Source: Myxococcus llanfairpwllgwyngyllgogerychwyrndrobwllllantysiliogogogochensis
GTDB taxonomy: Bacteria > Myxococcota > Myxococcia > Myxococcales > Myxococcaceae
Assembly: GCF_006636215.1 (NCBI RefSeq)
Contig: NZ_VIFM01000027.1
Location: forward strand, 1 to 64,000
DNA length: 64,000 bases
Reading direction: 5' to 3'
The notes under the pieces were generated by a model. The model was given only the letters and a program-made list of their open reading frames with translations, ran no database searches and was not told the origin of the DNA. How positions within the stretch are numbered: position 1 is the stretch's first letter; every line of letters begins with the position of its first letter. A program made the translations under genes and the position numbers. Positions 9,420 through 16,903 of this stretch are shown here, piece after piece.

Positions 9420-10868
9420 ATGTCGAGTCGAACCGTCTCCCGGAGGACGTTGCTCCAAGGTGCGTTGGTGGCCGTGGCATTCAATCCCCTGAGCCGAAGC
9501 TGGGCCTCCACGCTGGAGGCGGGCTCGGCCCCGCTGCCGCCACTCGATGGCGAATTGCTGATGGACACGGCGTCGCGGACCGCGGCCTCGGAGGACTTCG
9601 GCCACATCCTCCACCGCACGCCGTGGGCGGTGCTCGTTCCGGGCTCGGTGAAGGACATCGTGGCCATGGTCCGCTTCGCGCGGCGCCAGGGCCTGAAAAT
9701 AGCCGCCGCTCGGGGCCTCGGTGAGAGCCACAGCACCTTCGGCCAGTCCCAGGTGGCGGCGGGCATCGTCATCGACATGTCCACGCTGTCGACCATCCAC
9801 GAGATTGACGAGGACAGCGCCTGGGTGGATGCGGGCGTCCGGTGGCACGAGTTGCTCCAGGCCTCGCTTCCGTGCGGCAAGAGTCCGCCGGTGCTGACCG
9901 ACTACATCGAGCTGAGCATCGGTGGGACGCTGTCGGCGGGGGGCATCGGCGGACAGGCGTTTCGCTGGGGCCTCCAGGTGGACAACGTCCTGGAAATGGA
10001 CGTCGTCACGGGACGGGGGGAGCTCGTGCGGTGCTCGCGCTGGCGTGAGCGGCCCCTGTTCGACGCCGTGCGCTCGGGACTGGGCCAGTTCGGCATCATC
10101 GTGCGCGCGAAGGTGCGGCTCGTCGAAGTGCCGCCCCGCGCCCGGACGTACACCGCTCTGTACACCGACCTCCACCGCTTCATGGAGGACCAGCGGCGGC
10201 TCATCGAGGACGGTCGCTTCGACTACGTCGAGGGCTCCGCCGTCACCTCCAACGGGGGCCGGGCGTATCAGCTCGAGGTGGTGAAGTACTTCACCCCGGG
10301 CTCGGAGCCGAACGATGCGAGACTGCTCGCGGGCCTGGGCTTCCAGCCGGGAACGCTCCAGGTGAGCGACGGCAGCTACTTCGACTTCGCCAACCGGCTC
10401 GCGCCGTTGGTCGAGCTGCTCAAGCAACTCGGCGTCTGGGGTTTCCCCCATCCGTGGCTGGACATGTTCGTCCCCGCCCGGTCCGCCGAGGCCTTCGTCC
10501 AGGAGGTCCTCTCACAGACCACCGAGGCCGACATGGGACAGGGGCCCATCCTGCTCTACCCCTTCCGCGCCTCGGAGCTGACCGCGCCCTTCCTGCGCAC
10601 GCCCAACGACAGACACGTCTTCCTCTTCTCGCTGCTGCGCACCGCCATTCCACCGACGCCGGAGAACGTCGCCTCCCTCGTGCGGAAGAACCGCGCCATC
10701 TTCGACCGGCTCACGGCCATCGGCGGGAAGATCTATCCCGTGGATGCCGTGCCTATGAGTTCCGGCGACTGGCGCCGCCACTTCCACCCCGCCTGGGAGC
10801 GGTTCGAGCACGCGAAGGGGCGCTACGACCCGGACCGCATCCTCACGCCGGGACAGGGCATCTTCTGA
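9420..10868 (+). CDS. Tat-exported FAD-linked oxidase, cytokinin-dehydrogenase-like
   Basis: 482 residues. The N-terminus has a twin-arginine signal (SRRTLLQGALVAVAF). A PCMH-type FAD_binding_4 domain follows (TPWAVLVPGSVKDIVAMVRFARR), with RGLGESHSTFGQ at the place where this family attaches FAD covalently to the His of a GHS-like motif, and LSIGGTLSAGGIGG. The C-terminal half resembles the cytokinin-binding domain of plant CKX (EVVKYFTPG, the HFHPAWERFEHAKGRYDPDRILTPGQGIF ending). The likely activity is oxidation of an amine or alcohol in the periplasm; the true substrate is unknown. The start has AGGAGG six bases upstream. A strong hairpin follows at 10875-10907. Confidence 0.88.
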   Translation: MSSRTVSRRTLLQGALVAVAFNPLSRSWASTLEAGSAPLPPLDGELLMDTASRTAASEDFGHILHRTPWAVLVPGSVKDIVAMVRFARRQGLKIAAARGLGESHSTFGQSQVAAGIVIDMSTLSTIHEIDEDSAWVDAGVRWHELLQASLPCGKSPPVLTDYIELSIGGTLSAGGIGGQAFRWGLQVDNVLEMDVVTGRGELVRCSRWRERPLFDAVRSGLGQFGIIVRAKVRLVEVPPRARTYTALYTDLHRFMEDQRRLIEDGRFDYVEGSAVTSNGGRAYQLEVVKYFTPGSEPNDARLLAGLGFQPGTLQVSDGSYFDFANRLAPLVELLKQLGVWGFPHPWLDMFVPARSAEAFVQEVLSQTTEADMGQGPILLYPFRASELTAPFLRTPNDRHVFLFSLLRTAIPPTPENVASLVRKNRAIFDRLTAIGGKIYPVDAVPMSSGDWRRHFHPAWERFEHAKGRYDPDRILTPGQGIF

Positions 10869-10874
10869 GCGACA

Positions 10875-10907
10875 CCCCGCCTGTTGTGAGACCACCAGCA
10901 GGCGGGG
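10875..10907 (+). terminator. hairpin after the FAD oxidase gene
   Basis: CCCCGCCTG (10875-10883) pairs perfectly with CAGGCGGGG (10899-10907) around a 15-base loop, starting 6 bases after the stop. There is no T-tract, as is common in high-GC genomes. Confidence 0.55.
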
Positions 10908-11306
10908 AGCGGAACGAGGGACGCTGACTGGCTGACCCAACGTATGGGAGATGCCCCTTCGCACTCGCCGCACCAGGCTCTGCGCGCCAGCAAGCACTGC
11001 ATGGCGCGCATGGAGACAGCAGCCTCCGTAGGGCCGTCTCTCTCAGGTTCTCTGCGCACACAGAGCCGAACAGCACGAAAGCAGCCGTCCCTGCGCGAAA
11101 CTAGCAGTGCCAACGGCGAGCCCTGCCGCGTTGAATGCCCGGAGATGGACTTCAGTGCGCTCCTTTGCCTGCCGAGGACGCAGGCGCGTAGGATTGGCAT
11201 AAGCGCAGGGCAGCAGGTCGGCTTCGATTCCAACACCAGAGGCGCGAGGCGGGACGCATCAGCCACAGGGGCCGCGTCCCAGTAGCGGCGACTCATGGGA
11301 GGAATC
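10908..11306. other. about 400 bases without a convincing gene
   Basis: Open frames exist on both strands but none has normal GC3 bias, a start with an RBS, or recognisable motifs. The interval may hold old coding debris and the promoter of the small lipoprotein gene at 11307. Confidence 0.4.
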
Positions 11307-11633
11307 ATGTCGAGTATTCTCAAGGGCATGCTTGCGGCAATCCTGCTGGTGGGCTGTGGCACGGAGGAGGAAGTCGACTCATCGACCGAGCTCGAGTCCA
11401 GAGAGGATGCAATCTATGCCTGCGTTGTAGGGGCCGCGCCCTATTCGCTTTGCAATGGCACCGGCGGCACATGTGTCTATGTCAAGAATGGAAGCCGCAA
11501 TGCGGACTGCCGCCCAAGGTGCGGAGTCGGGTGTGGAACAGAGCCCGAGGAATGCTGCATTGGGTATGGGCCCTTTGACTATTGCGAGCTGAACAGGGGC
11601 TGCCTCAACTACCCGCCCCCTGGGCTCCCCTGA
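11307..11633 (+). CDS. small cysteine-rich lipoprotein
   Basis: 108 residues. It starts at ATG 11307, with GGGAGGA five to six bases upstream; an ATG 12 bases earlier lacks this spacing. A lipoprotein signal peptide ends in LLVGC, followed by an acidic stretch (GTEEEVDSSTELESRED) and a compact domain with about eleven cysteines (CVVGAAPYSLCNGTGGTC, CRPRCGVGCG, ECCIGYG, CELNRGC), suggesting a disulfide-knotted secreted domain. Codon use is less GC-biased than in its neighbours. I do not recognise the family. Two other short lipoproteins of similar design occur at 39607 and 55392. Confidence 0.7.
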   Translation: MSSILKGMLAAILLVGCGTEEEVDSSTELESREDAIYACVVGAAPYSLCNGTGGTCVYVKNGSRNADCRPRCGVGCGTEPEECCIGYGPFDYCELNRGCLNYPPPGLP

Positions 11634-11944
11634 CATTCAGGGAGGACCGTCCGCATCCCTGAGTTCGGGCGAAGTCAGAATCAATCGCGTGGACATCGTC
11701 GACGTTGAAGCCCGGGCTTCCACCTGTTTGTGGGACCACCGTCCTCAGCCCTATCAGGGGCCGAGGGCGGTGCGCCTACCCCAAACCTGGTCGCCGCGTC
11801 ATGGGGTGCGCCAAGGCCGCCATGGGCAACGCGTCAATGCAATTGAGTGAGTCGCGCATGTCATCGCTCTGCCTGGGCTGGCAAAACGGAGCCGGAAGCA
11901 CCGAGGGCACCGCGCAACCTTGAGAGTGGAAGCTCAGGAACTGC
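11634..11944. other. 311 bases without a recognisable gene
   Basis: Lies between two convergent lipoprotein genes. No motif-bearing frame and no strong hairpin was seen. Confidence 0.4.
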
Positions 11945-12496
11945 TCAAGGTGCGCTCAATGCCTGAACGACCAGCACATCCAGCTCGATGACCTCGCCAA
12001 GGACGCCCTCGGCGCCAGTCACTGCCACGGACATCCGTTCCGTTCCCGCTGGAGCCGTCAGCTCGCGCGCGGTCCGGACCCACTTGGAGGAAAGCACCGG
12101 GCTGGAGAGCAGGTCCGACTGCAGCTCCCGGCCGCTTGCATCGCGCCAGCTGACCCGCATCTCGGCGACCGGGGAGCGCTCCGACATCCCGCGCACCCAG
12201 AACGAAGCGCGGTGCACCCCCGGGGATGCGGCGAACCCGGGCCAGTTGTCGAGGTGCACGCCCCAGCCATACGGCTCGGTCACCTCCACTCGAAGGACTG
12301 CTTCACCTTCTCTCGCGTCGGTGGACGCTCTCGAAGCGGTGACGCCGTACCACGCAATCCAGGCGCCAGGCCCCGTCTCCAGGGAAGCCGACTCGGCATC
12401 GAGCAGATTGGACGTCGCCGAATGGTCGATGATGGCGGGCTCGCACGCGGTCAGCGCCGCTGCCAGCCACAGCAGGCTCCAGCCTCCCCGTTTCAT
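11945..12496 (-). CDS. lipoprotein with carbohydrate-binding-module-like domain
   Basis: 183 residues. The lipobox LTAC follows a short signal peptide (MKRGGWSLLWLAAALTAC). The mature part looks like a jelly-roll of the CBM4/9 type: NLLDAESASLETGPGAWIAWYG, EGEAVLRVEVTEPYGWGVHLDNW, HRASFWVRG and a terminal VIELDVLVVQ strand. It is the last gene of the sigma/FecR unit and overlaps the FecR gene by four bases (ATGA), so it is translationally coupled. It may be the envelope-located input or output of that signalling unit; this is inference. Confidence 0.75.
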   Translation of the reverse strand: MKRGGWSLLWLAAALTACEPAIIDHSATSNLLDAESASLETGPGAWIAWYGVTASRASTDAREGEAVLRVEVTEPYGWGVHLDNWPGFAASPGVHRASFWVRGMSERSPVAEMRVSWRDASGRELQSDLLSSPVLSSKWVRTARELTAPAGTERMSVAVTGAEGVLGEVIELDVLVVQALSAP

Positions 12497-13527
12497 CGCG
12501 CGCTCTCGCGGTCTCGGCCCTCGCAGGCCAGCGTCCCACGGGCACGCTGGACCGCCTCCGCGTAGTGCCCGCGCTGGAACTGCTGTTCGTGCCGGGCCCA
12601 GTGGGAGCAGGCACGCCGCGCGTCCTTGAGCTGGTACGTCAGCAACGAGCCCAGCTCGAAGCTCAGGCGCTCCCGCGTCGCCACCGGCTGCTTGCGCATC
12701 GCCTCCTCAAGGTACCTCGCCGCTTGCTCGAACTCGTGCCGACCGCGAAGGACCTCCAGCTCTCGCAAGACGTCCTCCGCGCTCGGAGTACGAACCGGAG
12801 TGGAGGGAACGCGCGTGGGAGCAAGCTTCGGACTGGGCGCCGCCAGCGGTGCGGGCCTTCCCGACTCGGGAGGCGCAGGCTCGGAAAGGGCTGGCTCGGA
12901 GGGCACGGCCACCGGCCACGCCAACGTCTGCCCCACCTCCACTGGAACCACGCCGCCATTGAGCCCACGAAAGGCAATGGCACCTTCGTGCAGGGTGACG
13001 GTGCCTTCCCCTCCCCGCTCCTCCACCGTGAAGCGCGTGCCCATCACCTCGATGGCGCCGCCCGACACGAGCACGACGGCGGGGGGCGCGCCTGGCTGGC
13101 GGTGATTCACCGAGAACTCCGCGCGACCGTGGACCAGTCGCACGCCGGAGGGTTCACGACGAACGACGAGCGGCCCCTGGTTCCGGAGGGTGATGCCTCG
13201 GGCCACGTCCATCAGGGCGGCCTCGCCTCCTTGAATCACCACACCCGCGGCATCTTCCCGCGCCATGAGGTCCACACTGGCCCGCGCGACCTCGAGTCCC
13301 CCGAGAGAGCGCGAGGAGGGAGCCCGCATGAAGAACACCACGAAGGCCAGCGCCACCGCCGACGCGACGAGTCCCCAGTACACGGGACGCCTGTGCCATG
13401 CGGGCTTCGGCGCGCGTGAGTTCCGCAACCGCGACCACAGTCGAGCCCGGACGGCGGGTGGCATCCCTTGCTCGCGGCGGAGCGGGTCTTCACGCCGGAG
13501 CTCTGCACGGAAGTCACGGGGAGCCAT
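12493..13527 (-). CDS. FecR-like transmembrane anti-sigma regulator
   Basis: About 344 residues: a short cytoplasmic N-terminus, one transmembrane helix (GLVASAVALAFVVFFM), a periplasmic FecR domain (around residues 75-200, with VVLVSGGAIEVMGTRFTVEERGGEGTVTLHEG), a Pro-rich linker, and a helical TPR-like tail (RHEFEQAARYLEEAMRKQPVATRERLSFELG). The ATG at 13527 has better RBS spacing than the adjacent ATG at 13530. It overlaps the sigma gene's 3' end, the usual order for an ECF sigma and its membrane regulator. No TonB receptor lies nearby, so this is not an evident iron-citrate-type system. Confidence 0.85.
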   Translation of the reverse strand: MAPRDFRAELRREDPLRREQGMPPAVRARLWSRLRNSRAPKPAWHRRPVYWGLVASAVALAFVVFFMRAPSSRSLGGLEVARASVDLMAREDAAGVVIQGGEAALMDVARGITLRNQGPLVVRREPSGVRLVHGRAEFSVNHRQPGAPPAVVLVSGGAIEVMGTRFTVEERGGEGTVTLHEGAIAFRGLNGGVVPVEVGQTLAWPVAVPSEPALSEPAPPESGRPAPLAAPSPKLAPTRVPSTPVRTPSAEDVLRELEVLRGRHEFEQAARYLEEAMRKQPVATRERLSFELGSLLTYQLKDARRACSHWARHEQQFQRGHYAEAVQRARGTLACEGRDRESAR

Positions 13528-14074
13528 CATCCACCTTCCATCCCCAGGCCGTCAGACGGCCCTGGGCGCGGCTGATCAACTTCGACACGTAGCCTTCTGA
13601 CAGCGAGAGGAGCTGGGCAATCTCGCGCTGGCTCAGGTCGTCCAGAAGCTTCAAGGTCATCACCACCCGCTCCTGCCCCGGCAAGCGGTCCAACGTCGCC
13701 GTGGCGCTGCGCAACGCCTCGCGCCGCACGAGGGCCGCCTCCGGCGTGGACTCCGTCTCCGCGGGGTGCACAGGAAACAAGAGTTCGGCGATGCGCTGTC
13801 GGAACGTCTTCTCGCGCCGCAGGGCGGAGAACGCCACGTTCTGCGTGACTCGAAAAAGCCAGCCCCTCACATCCTCCTCGCGCAGCCAGGCCTGGTGCTC
13901 CCACGCCTTGAGGAAGACGTCATGTGCGACGTCTTCAGCCCAGCCCGACCGACCCGCCGCATACCGCATGGCCCAGACGTAGACGTCCTCGGCGTGCTCC
14001 TCGTAGAGCGTGTCGAATGACACAGGCCGGGCAGGCAGGGCGAGCGGGGCCTTTGAGTGCGGAGCACGCGACAT
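13514..14074 (-). CDS. ECF RNA polymerase sigma factor (FecR-linked)
   Basis: 186 residues. Sigma region 2 (FDTLYEEHAEDVYVWAMRYA...AEDVAHDVFLKAWEH, VRGWLFRVTQNVAF) and region 4 (LDRLPGQERVVMTLKLLDDLSQREIAQLLSLSEGYVSKLISRAQGRL) are complete. A promoter-like GGAAAGT-N15-CGTAG ends 15 bases before its start codon, and the same element with the same spacer precedes the divergent DUF1592 operon at 15119. The sigma factor therefore probably regulates itself and that operon. It is co-directional with and overlaps the FecR gene. Confidence 0.93.
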   Translation of the reverse strand: MSRAPHSKAPLALPARPVSFDTLYEEHAEDVYVWAMRYAAGRSGWAEDVAHDVFLKAWEHQAWLREEDVRGWLFRVTQNVAFSALRREKTFRQRIAELLFPVHPAETESTPEAALVRREALRSATATLDRLPGQERVVMTLKLLDDLSQREIAQLLSLSEGYVSKLISRAQGRLTAWGWKVDDGSP

Positions 14075-14089
14075 CCATCACCTGCGAAC

Positions 14090-14116
14090 CTACGAATGAA
14101 GCGGGAGAAACTTTCC
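14090..14116 (-). promoter_or_regulatory. ECF-type promoter upstream of the sigma gene
   Basis: On the minus strand: GGAAAGT (14116-14110), 15-base spacer, CGTAG (14094-14090). This matches the general GGAA-N16/17-CGT shape of ECF promoters. It lies between the stop of the 14124-15041 gene and the sigma start. An identical bipartite element sits at 15084-15110 on the plus strand. Confidence 0.65.
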
Positions 14117-14123
14117 TCGGAGG

Positions 14124-15041
14124 CTACTGCCCCCAAGAAAGCTGGGCGCCGGTTTCGAGCCTCACCCCTCCCCGAGACCACAGTGTCTCGCCCTCGCGCA
14201 CATGCGTCACGGGCCGCAGCACCCCCAGGGCCACGCGCAACTCCGCCGCGAGACGCTCGGTGAACCGCCACCGGAGCTTCATCCGGGCCCAGCCCGCGGG
14301 AGACACCTGGGTACCGGTCCGGCCCGACGCCCAGGCGTCCTCGAGTCGGAAGGTGTGGAGGACGAGGCCCGCGCCCACACCCGGTTCGAGCTGCAGGCGC
14401 TCCGCCACGGGGAGCCGATAACTGAAGAAGGCGCCACCTTGCGCCTCGAACACGGTCAGCGCCGCATCGCGGGACACCCCGAGCCCCGCCTCCGCCTCCA
14501 GGCCGAAGGCCCCCAGGCCCCGCCTGACGGAGAGCAGGAGGTGTGGATCGACTCCAGGTCCGTGCCAGAGCGTCCCCAGCCCCAGGCCCAGGTCCAGCTC
14601 GGGGCGCGCTGGGGCGGCAGCCACCTCCACGGGAGGCTGGAGCACGAACTCGGGCAGAGGCGGCTCCGGCTCGGGCGGCTCCGGCTCGGGCTGCACCGCC
14701 CGCGTCATCTCGGAGAGCTTCTGTGCGACCTCCAGATGAAGCTCCGCGATGGAACCCCGTCCCACTCGGACGCCCTGTTCCACCCGTTGCCGCGGCCCGA
14801 CGGCCTCGAGCAACAGCCCTTCGGGAGTGCGGCTCGCACGCAGTCGAAGCTGGGCCGGACTCTGTGGGGAGACGACCGCGAAGCCCTCCTGAATCAGCCG
14901 CAGGGCCACCTTGCGCTCCAACTCCACCGCGTCCCACCGCCGATAGTCCTGCTCAGGAAGCGCGCGCAGGTCGAACGACACCGACACCACCGGGGACTGG
15001 GTCAGGGCGACGAGGGAGAACGCGCAGAACAGAGCAAGCAT
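14124..15041 (-). CDS. secreted outer-membrane-barrel-like protein
   Basis: 305 residues. It starts at ATG 15041 with a Sec signal peptide (MLALFCAFSLVALTQ). Residues ~20-110 form an alpha/beta segment (VSVSFDLRALPEQDYRRWDAVELERKVALRLIQEGFAVV). A PEPEPPEPEPPLPE spacer follows, then from ~155 to the end alternating strands of barrel type (LDLGLGLGTLWHGPGVDPHLLLSVRRGLGAFGLEAEAGLG, VRLETGAQLSWGQ). It probably sits in the outer membrane. It lies directly upstream of the sigma gene, 49 bases away, and may belong to the same signalling module. The family is not recognised. Confidence 0.75.
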   Translation of the reverse strand: MLALFCAFSLVALTQSPVVSVSFDLRALPEQDYRRWDAVELERKVALRLIQEGFAVVSPQSPAQLRLRASRTPEGLLLEAVGPRQRVEQGVRVGRGSIAELHLEVAQKLSEMTRAVQPEPEPPEPEPPLPEFVLQPPVEVAAAPARPELDLGLGLGTLWHGPGVDPHLLLSVRRGLGAFGLEAEAGLGVSRDAALTVFEAQGGAFFSYRLPVAERLQLEPGVGAGLVLHTFRLEDAWASGRTGTQVSPAGWARMKLRWRFTERLAAELRVALGVLRPVTHVREGETLWSRGGVRLETGAQLSWGQ

Positions 15042-15083
15042 GCGGTGATGGCGAGAGTACCGTCGCCGGTGGCCCACCGGGCA

Positions 15084-15110
15084 GGAAAGTATTTTCGGCC
15101 CCGCGCGTAG
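15084..15110 (+). promoter_or_regulatory. ECF-type promoter of the DUF1592-DUF1552 operon
   Basis: GGAAAGT (15084-15090), 15-base spacer, CGTAG (15106-15110). Both half-sites and the spacer length equal those at 14116-14090 on the opposite strand, while the spacer sequences differ. The -10 ends only 8 bases before the ATG at 15119, so the transcript would be leaderless or nearly so. Confidence 0.65.
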
Positions 15111-15118
15111 CCAGGGAC

Positions 15119-16903
15119 ATGACGCTTCCTCGCTCCGTGGGCATCCTGCTTCTTTGCGCTGGCGTGGTCGCCTGTGAGGGCTCCGCCCAGCACACCCATC
15201 ACCCCGGCGGAAACGAACCGGATCCGCCTCCGCCGGCCACGTCCGATTCCGTCCGTCCGGCGCCAGCGAAGTTCTCCTGTGACGCGAGCGCCGTCCCCTC
15301 GGACCTTCCGTTTCCACGGCTGTCCCGGACGCAGGTGATGAACTCGCTTCGCTTCTCTATTGCCCGTGCGCTGCCGAACGAGGCCGACGCCGTCTGGGAG
15401 AACCTCGCCCCCCTCCTTGCCCGCTACCCCACGGACCAGCGCACTCCCGCGCCTGGTGACTTGAAGGGTGGCTTCAGCCGGCTGGACCAGTCCATCCAGC
15501 AGACCCAGATTGACGTCATGTATGACCTGGGCAACGCCGTGGCCCAGGAACTCACCAGCACCGACGCGCGCCGCAACGCGCTCCTGGGAAGCTGCGCGAG
15601 CGACAGCCAGACCGCCAACGACCGGGCCTGCCTGGAGACCTTCATCCGGGGATGGGGCTCCCGCGTCCTGCGCTACCCGCTGCCGACGGCGGAGGTCACC
15701 GCCTTCGCGGACATCGCCGGGGCCACGCCGGTGAACAGGGCGGCGGTGGCGGATGTCATCACCACCGTCCTGAACTCGCCCTGGTTCCTCTACCGCGTCG
15801 AGCACGGCACCGCCGCCGGCCAGCCGGTGAGCCCCCTCTCCGCGTTCGAGCTGGCCGCGAAGCTGTCCTACCAGCTCTGGCAGGCGCCTCCGGACGACGC
15901 GCTCTGGGCCGCGGCGACCGATGGCTCGCTCCTGACCGAGACCGGCTTCAGCGCCCAGCTCGACCGGATGATGAAGAGCCCCCAACTGCGAGGCTCCCTG
16001 GACGAGTTCGTCAGCGAGTGGCTGCGGCTCGAGGAGCTGCCGTCGCTGGAGGCGCTCCGCAACGACCCGGTCTACCGGTCCTTCGTCGGAGCGCAGATGC
16101 CCTTGGACGCCACGCGCACCGCGATGTTCGAGGACGTCCAACTCTCCGCCTGGAACACCGTCGTGTCCGGTGGCACGGTGAGCGACTTCCTCCATGACAA
16201 GAGGTCCTACACGGCGGACCCCTTCCTGGCCGGCATCTACGGTGTCCCCGTCTGGAGTGGCTCCGGTCCGGCGCCGGTCATGCCGTCCCAGAACCGCGGC
16301 GGACTGCTGACCCGCGCGGCGTTGCTGGCCACGGGGACCCCGTCGACGCGTCCCATCCACAGGGGCTACCTGGTGCGAAACGCCCTGCTCTGCCAGCAAG
16401 TCGGGGCCCCTCCGCCCAATGCCAGCACCAGGCCGCCCGCGCCGACGGAGCGCATGACGACGCGACAGGTGGTGAGCCAGCTCACCTCCGGAGGCAGTTG
16501 TGGGGGATGTCATAACAACACCATCAATCCACCGGGCTTCGTGCTGGAAGGGTTCGACGCGCTCGGACGGGAGCGCGACGTGGAGCGGCTGTTCAACCCG
16601 CAGGGCCACGAGACGGCAACGCCCTCCGTGGACACCTCGGCGGACGTGTTGCTCTACGACTCCGAGCAACGCGTCATCTCCAGCGCCTCGGAGCTGTCGC
16701 GGATGATTGACGACAGCCAGCTCTTCGAGTCCTGCGTCGCGCAACACTACTTCCGCTTCGCGCACGCTCGCGTGGAGTCCACTTCCCGCGATGGGTGCCT
16801 TCTTTCGGAGATGGAGACGGTCGCGCGCAGCGGCGCACCGATGGCCGACCTGCTGAAGACCGTCGTCCAGCATCCCACGTTCAAGCAGAGGAGCTTCCAA
16901 TGA
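15119..16903 (+). CDS. DUF1592-family lipoprotein with a c-type haem motif
   Basis: 594 residues. Lipobox VVAC lies at residues 16-19 after MTLPRSVGILLLCAG. The body follows the DUF1587/1592/1588/1585 architecture seen in Planctomycetes and myxobacteria: FIRGWGSRVLRYPL..., FLYRVEHG, FELAAKLSYQLWQAPPDD, then RGGLLTRAALLATGTPSTRPIHRGYLVRNALLC and a C461-GGC-H465 haem site, ending with the DUF1585-like block (VAQHYFRFAHAR, LLKTVVQHPTFKQRSF). It is therefore a probable envelope-anchored cytochrome-like protein; the substrate is unknown. ATG 15119 is chosen because it gives the signal peptide; the open frame upstream runs antisense to the barrel-protein gene. It is translationally coupled (ATGA) to the DUF1552 gene. 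Confidence 0.9.
   Translation: MTLPRSVGILLLCAGVVACEGSAQHTHHPGGNEPDPPPPATSDSVRPAPAKFSCDASAVPSDLPFPRLSRTQVMNSLRFSIARALPNEADAVWENLAPLLARYPTDQRTPAPGDLKGGFSRLDQSIQQTQIDVMYDLGNAVAQELTSTDARRNALLGSCASDSQTANDRACLETFIRGWGSRVLRYPLPTAEVTAFADIAGATPVNRAAVADVITTVLNSPWFLYRVEHGTAAGQPVSPLSAFELAAKLSYQLWQAPPDDALWAAATDGSLLTETGFSAQLDRMMKSPQLRGSLDEFVSEWLRLEELPSLEALRNDPVYRSFVGAQMPLDATRTAMFEDVQLSAWNTVVSGGTVSDFLHDKRSYTADPFLAGIYGVPVWSGSGPAPVMPSQNRGGLLTRAALLATGTPSTRPIHRGYLVRNALLCQQVGAPPPNASTRPPAPTERMTTRQVVSQLTSGGSCGGCHNNTINPPGFVLEGFDALGRERDVERLFNPQGHETATPSVDTSADVLLYDSEQRVISSASELSRMIDDSQLFESCVAQHYFRFAHARVESTSRDGCLLSEMETVARSGAPMADLLKTVVQHPTFKQRSFQ

Noticed and set aside
8098-9480. Long N-terminal extension of the alpha/beta hydrolase frame on the minus strand
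   Set aside because: It runs antisense through the complete AraC gene; ATG 8097 gives a normal-length hydrolase.
10908-11306. Possible transposase remnant in the gap after the FAD oxidase
   Set aside because: No DDE or HTH motif, terminal inverted repeats or target duplications could be seen.
14543-15118. N-terminal extension of the DUF1592 frame
   Set aside because: Antisense to the barrel-like gene; the lipoprotein signal peptide fixes the start at 15119.
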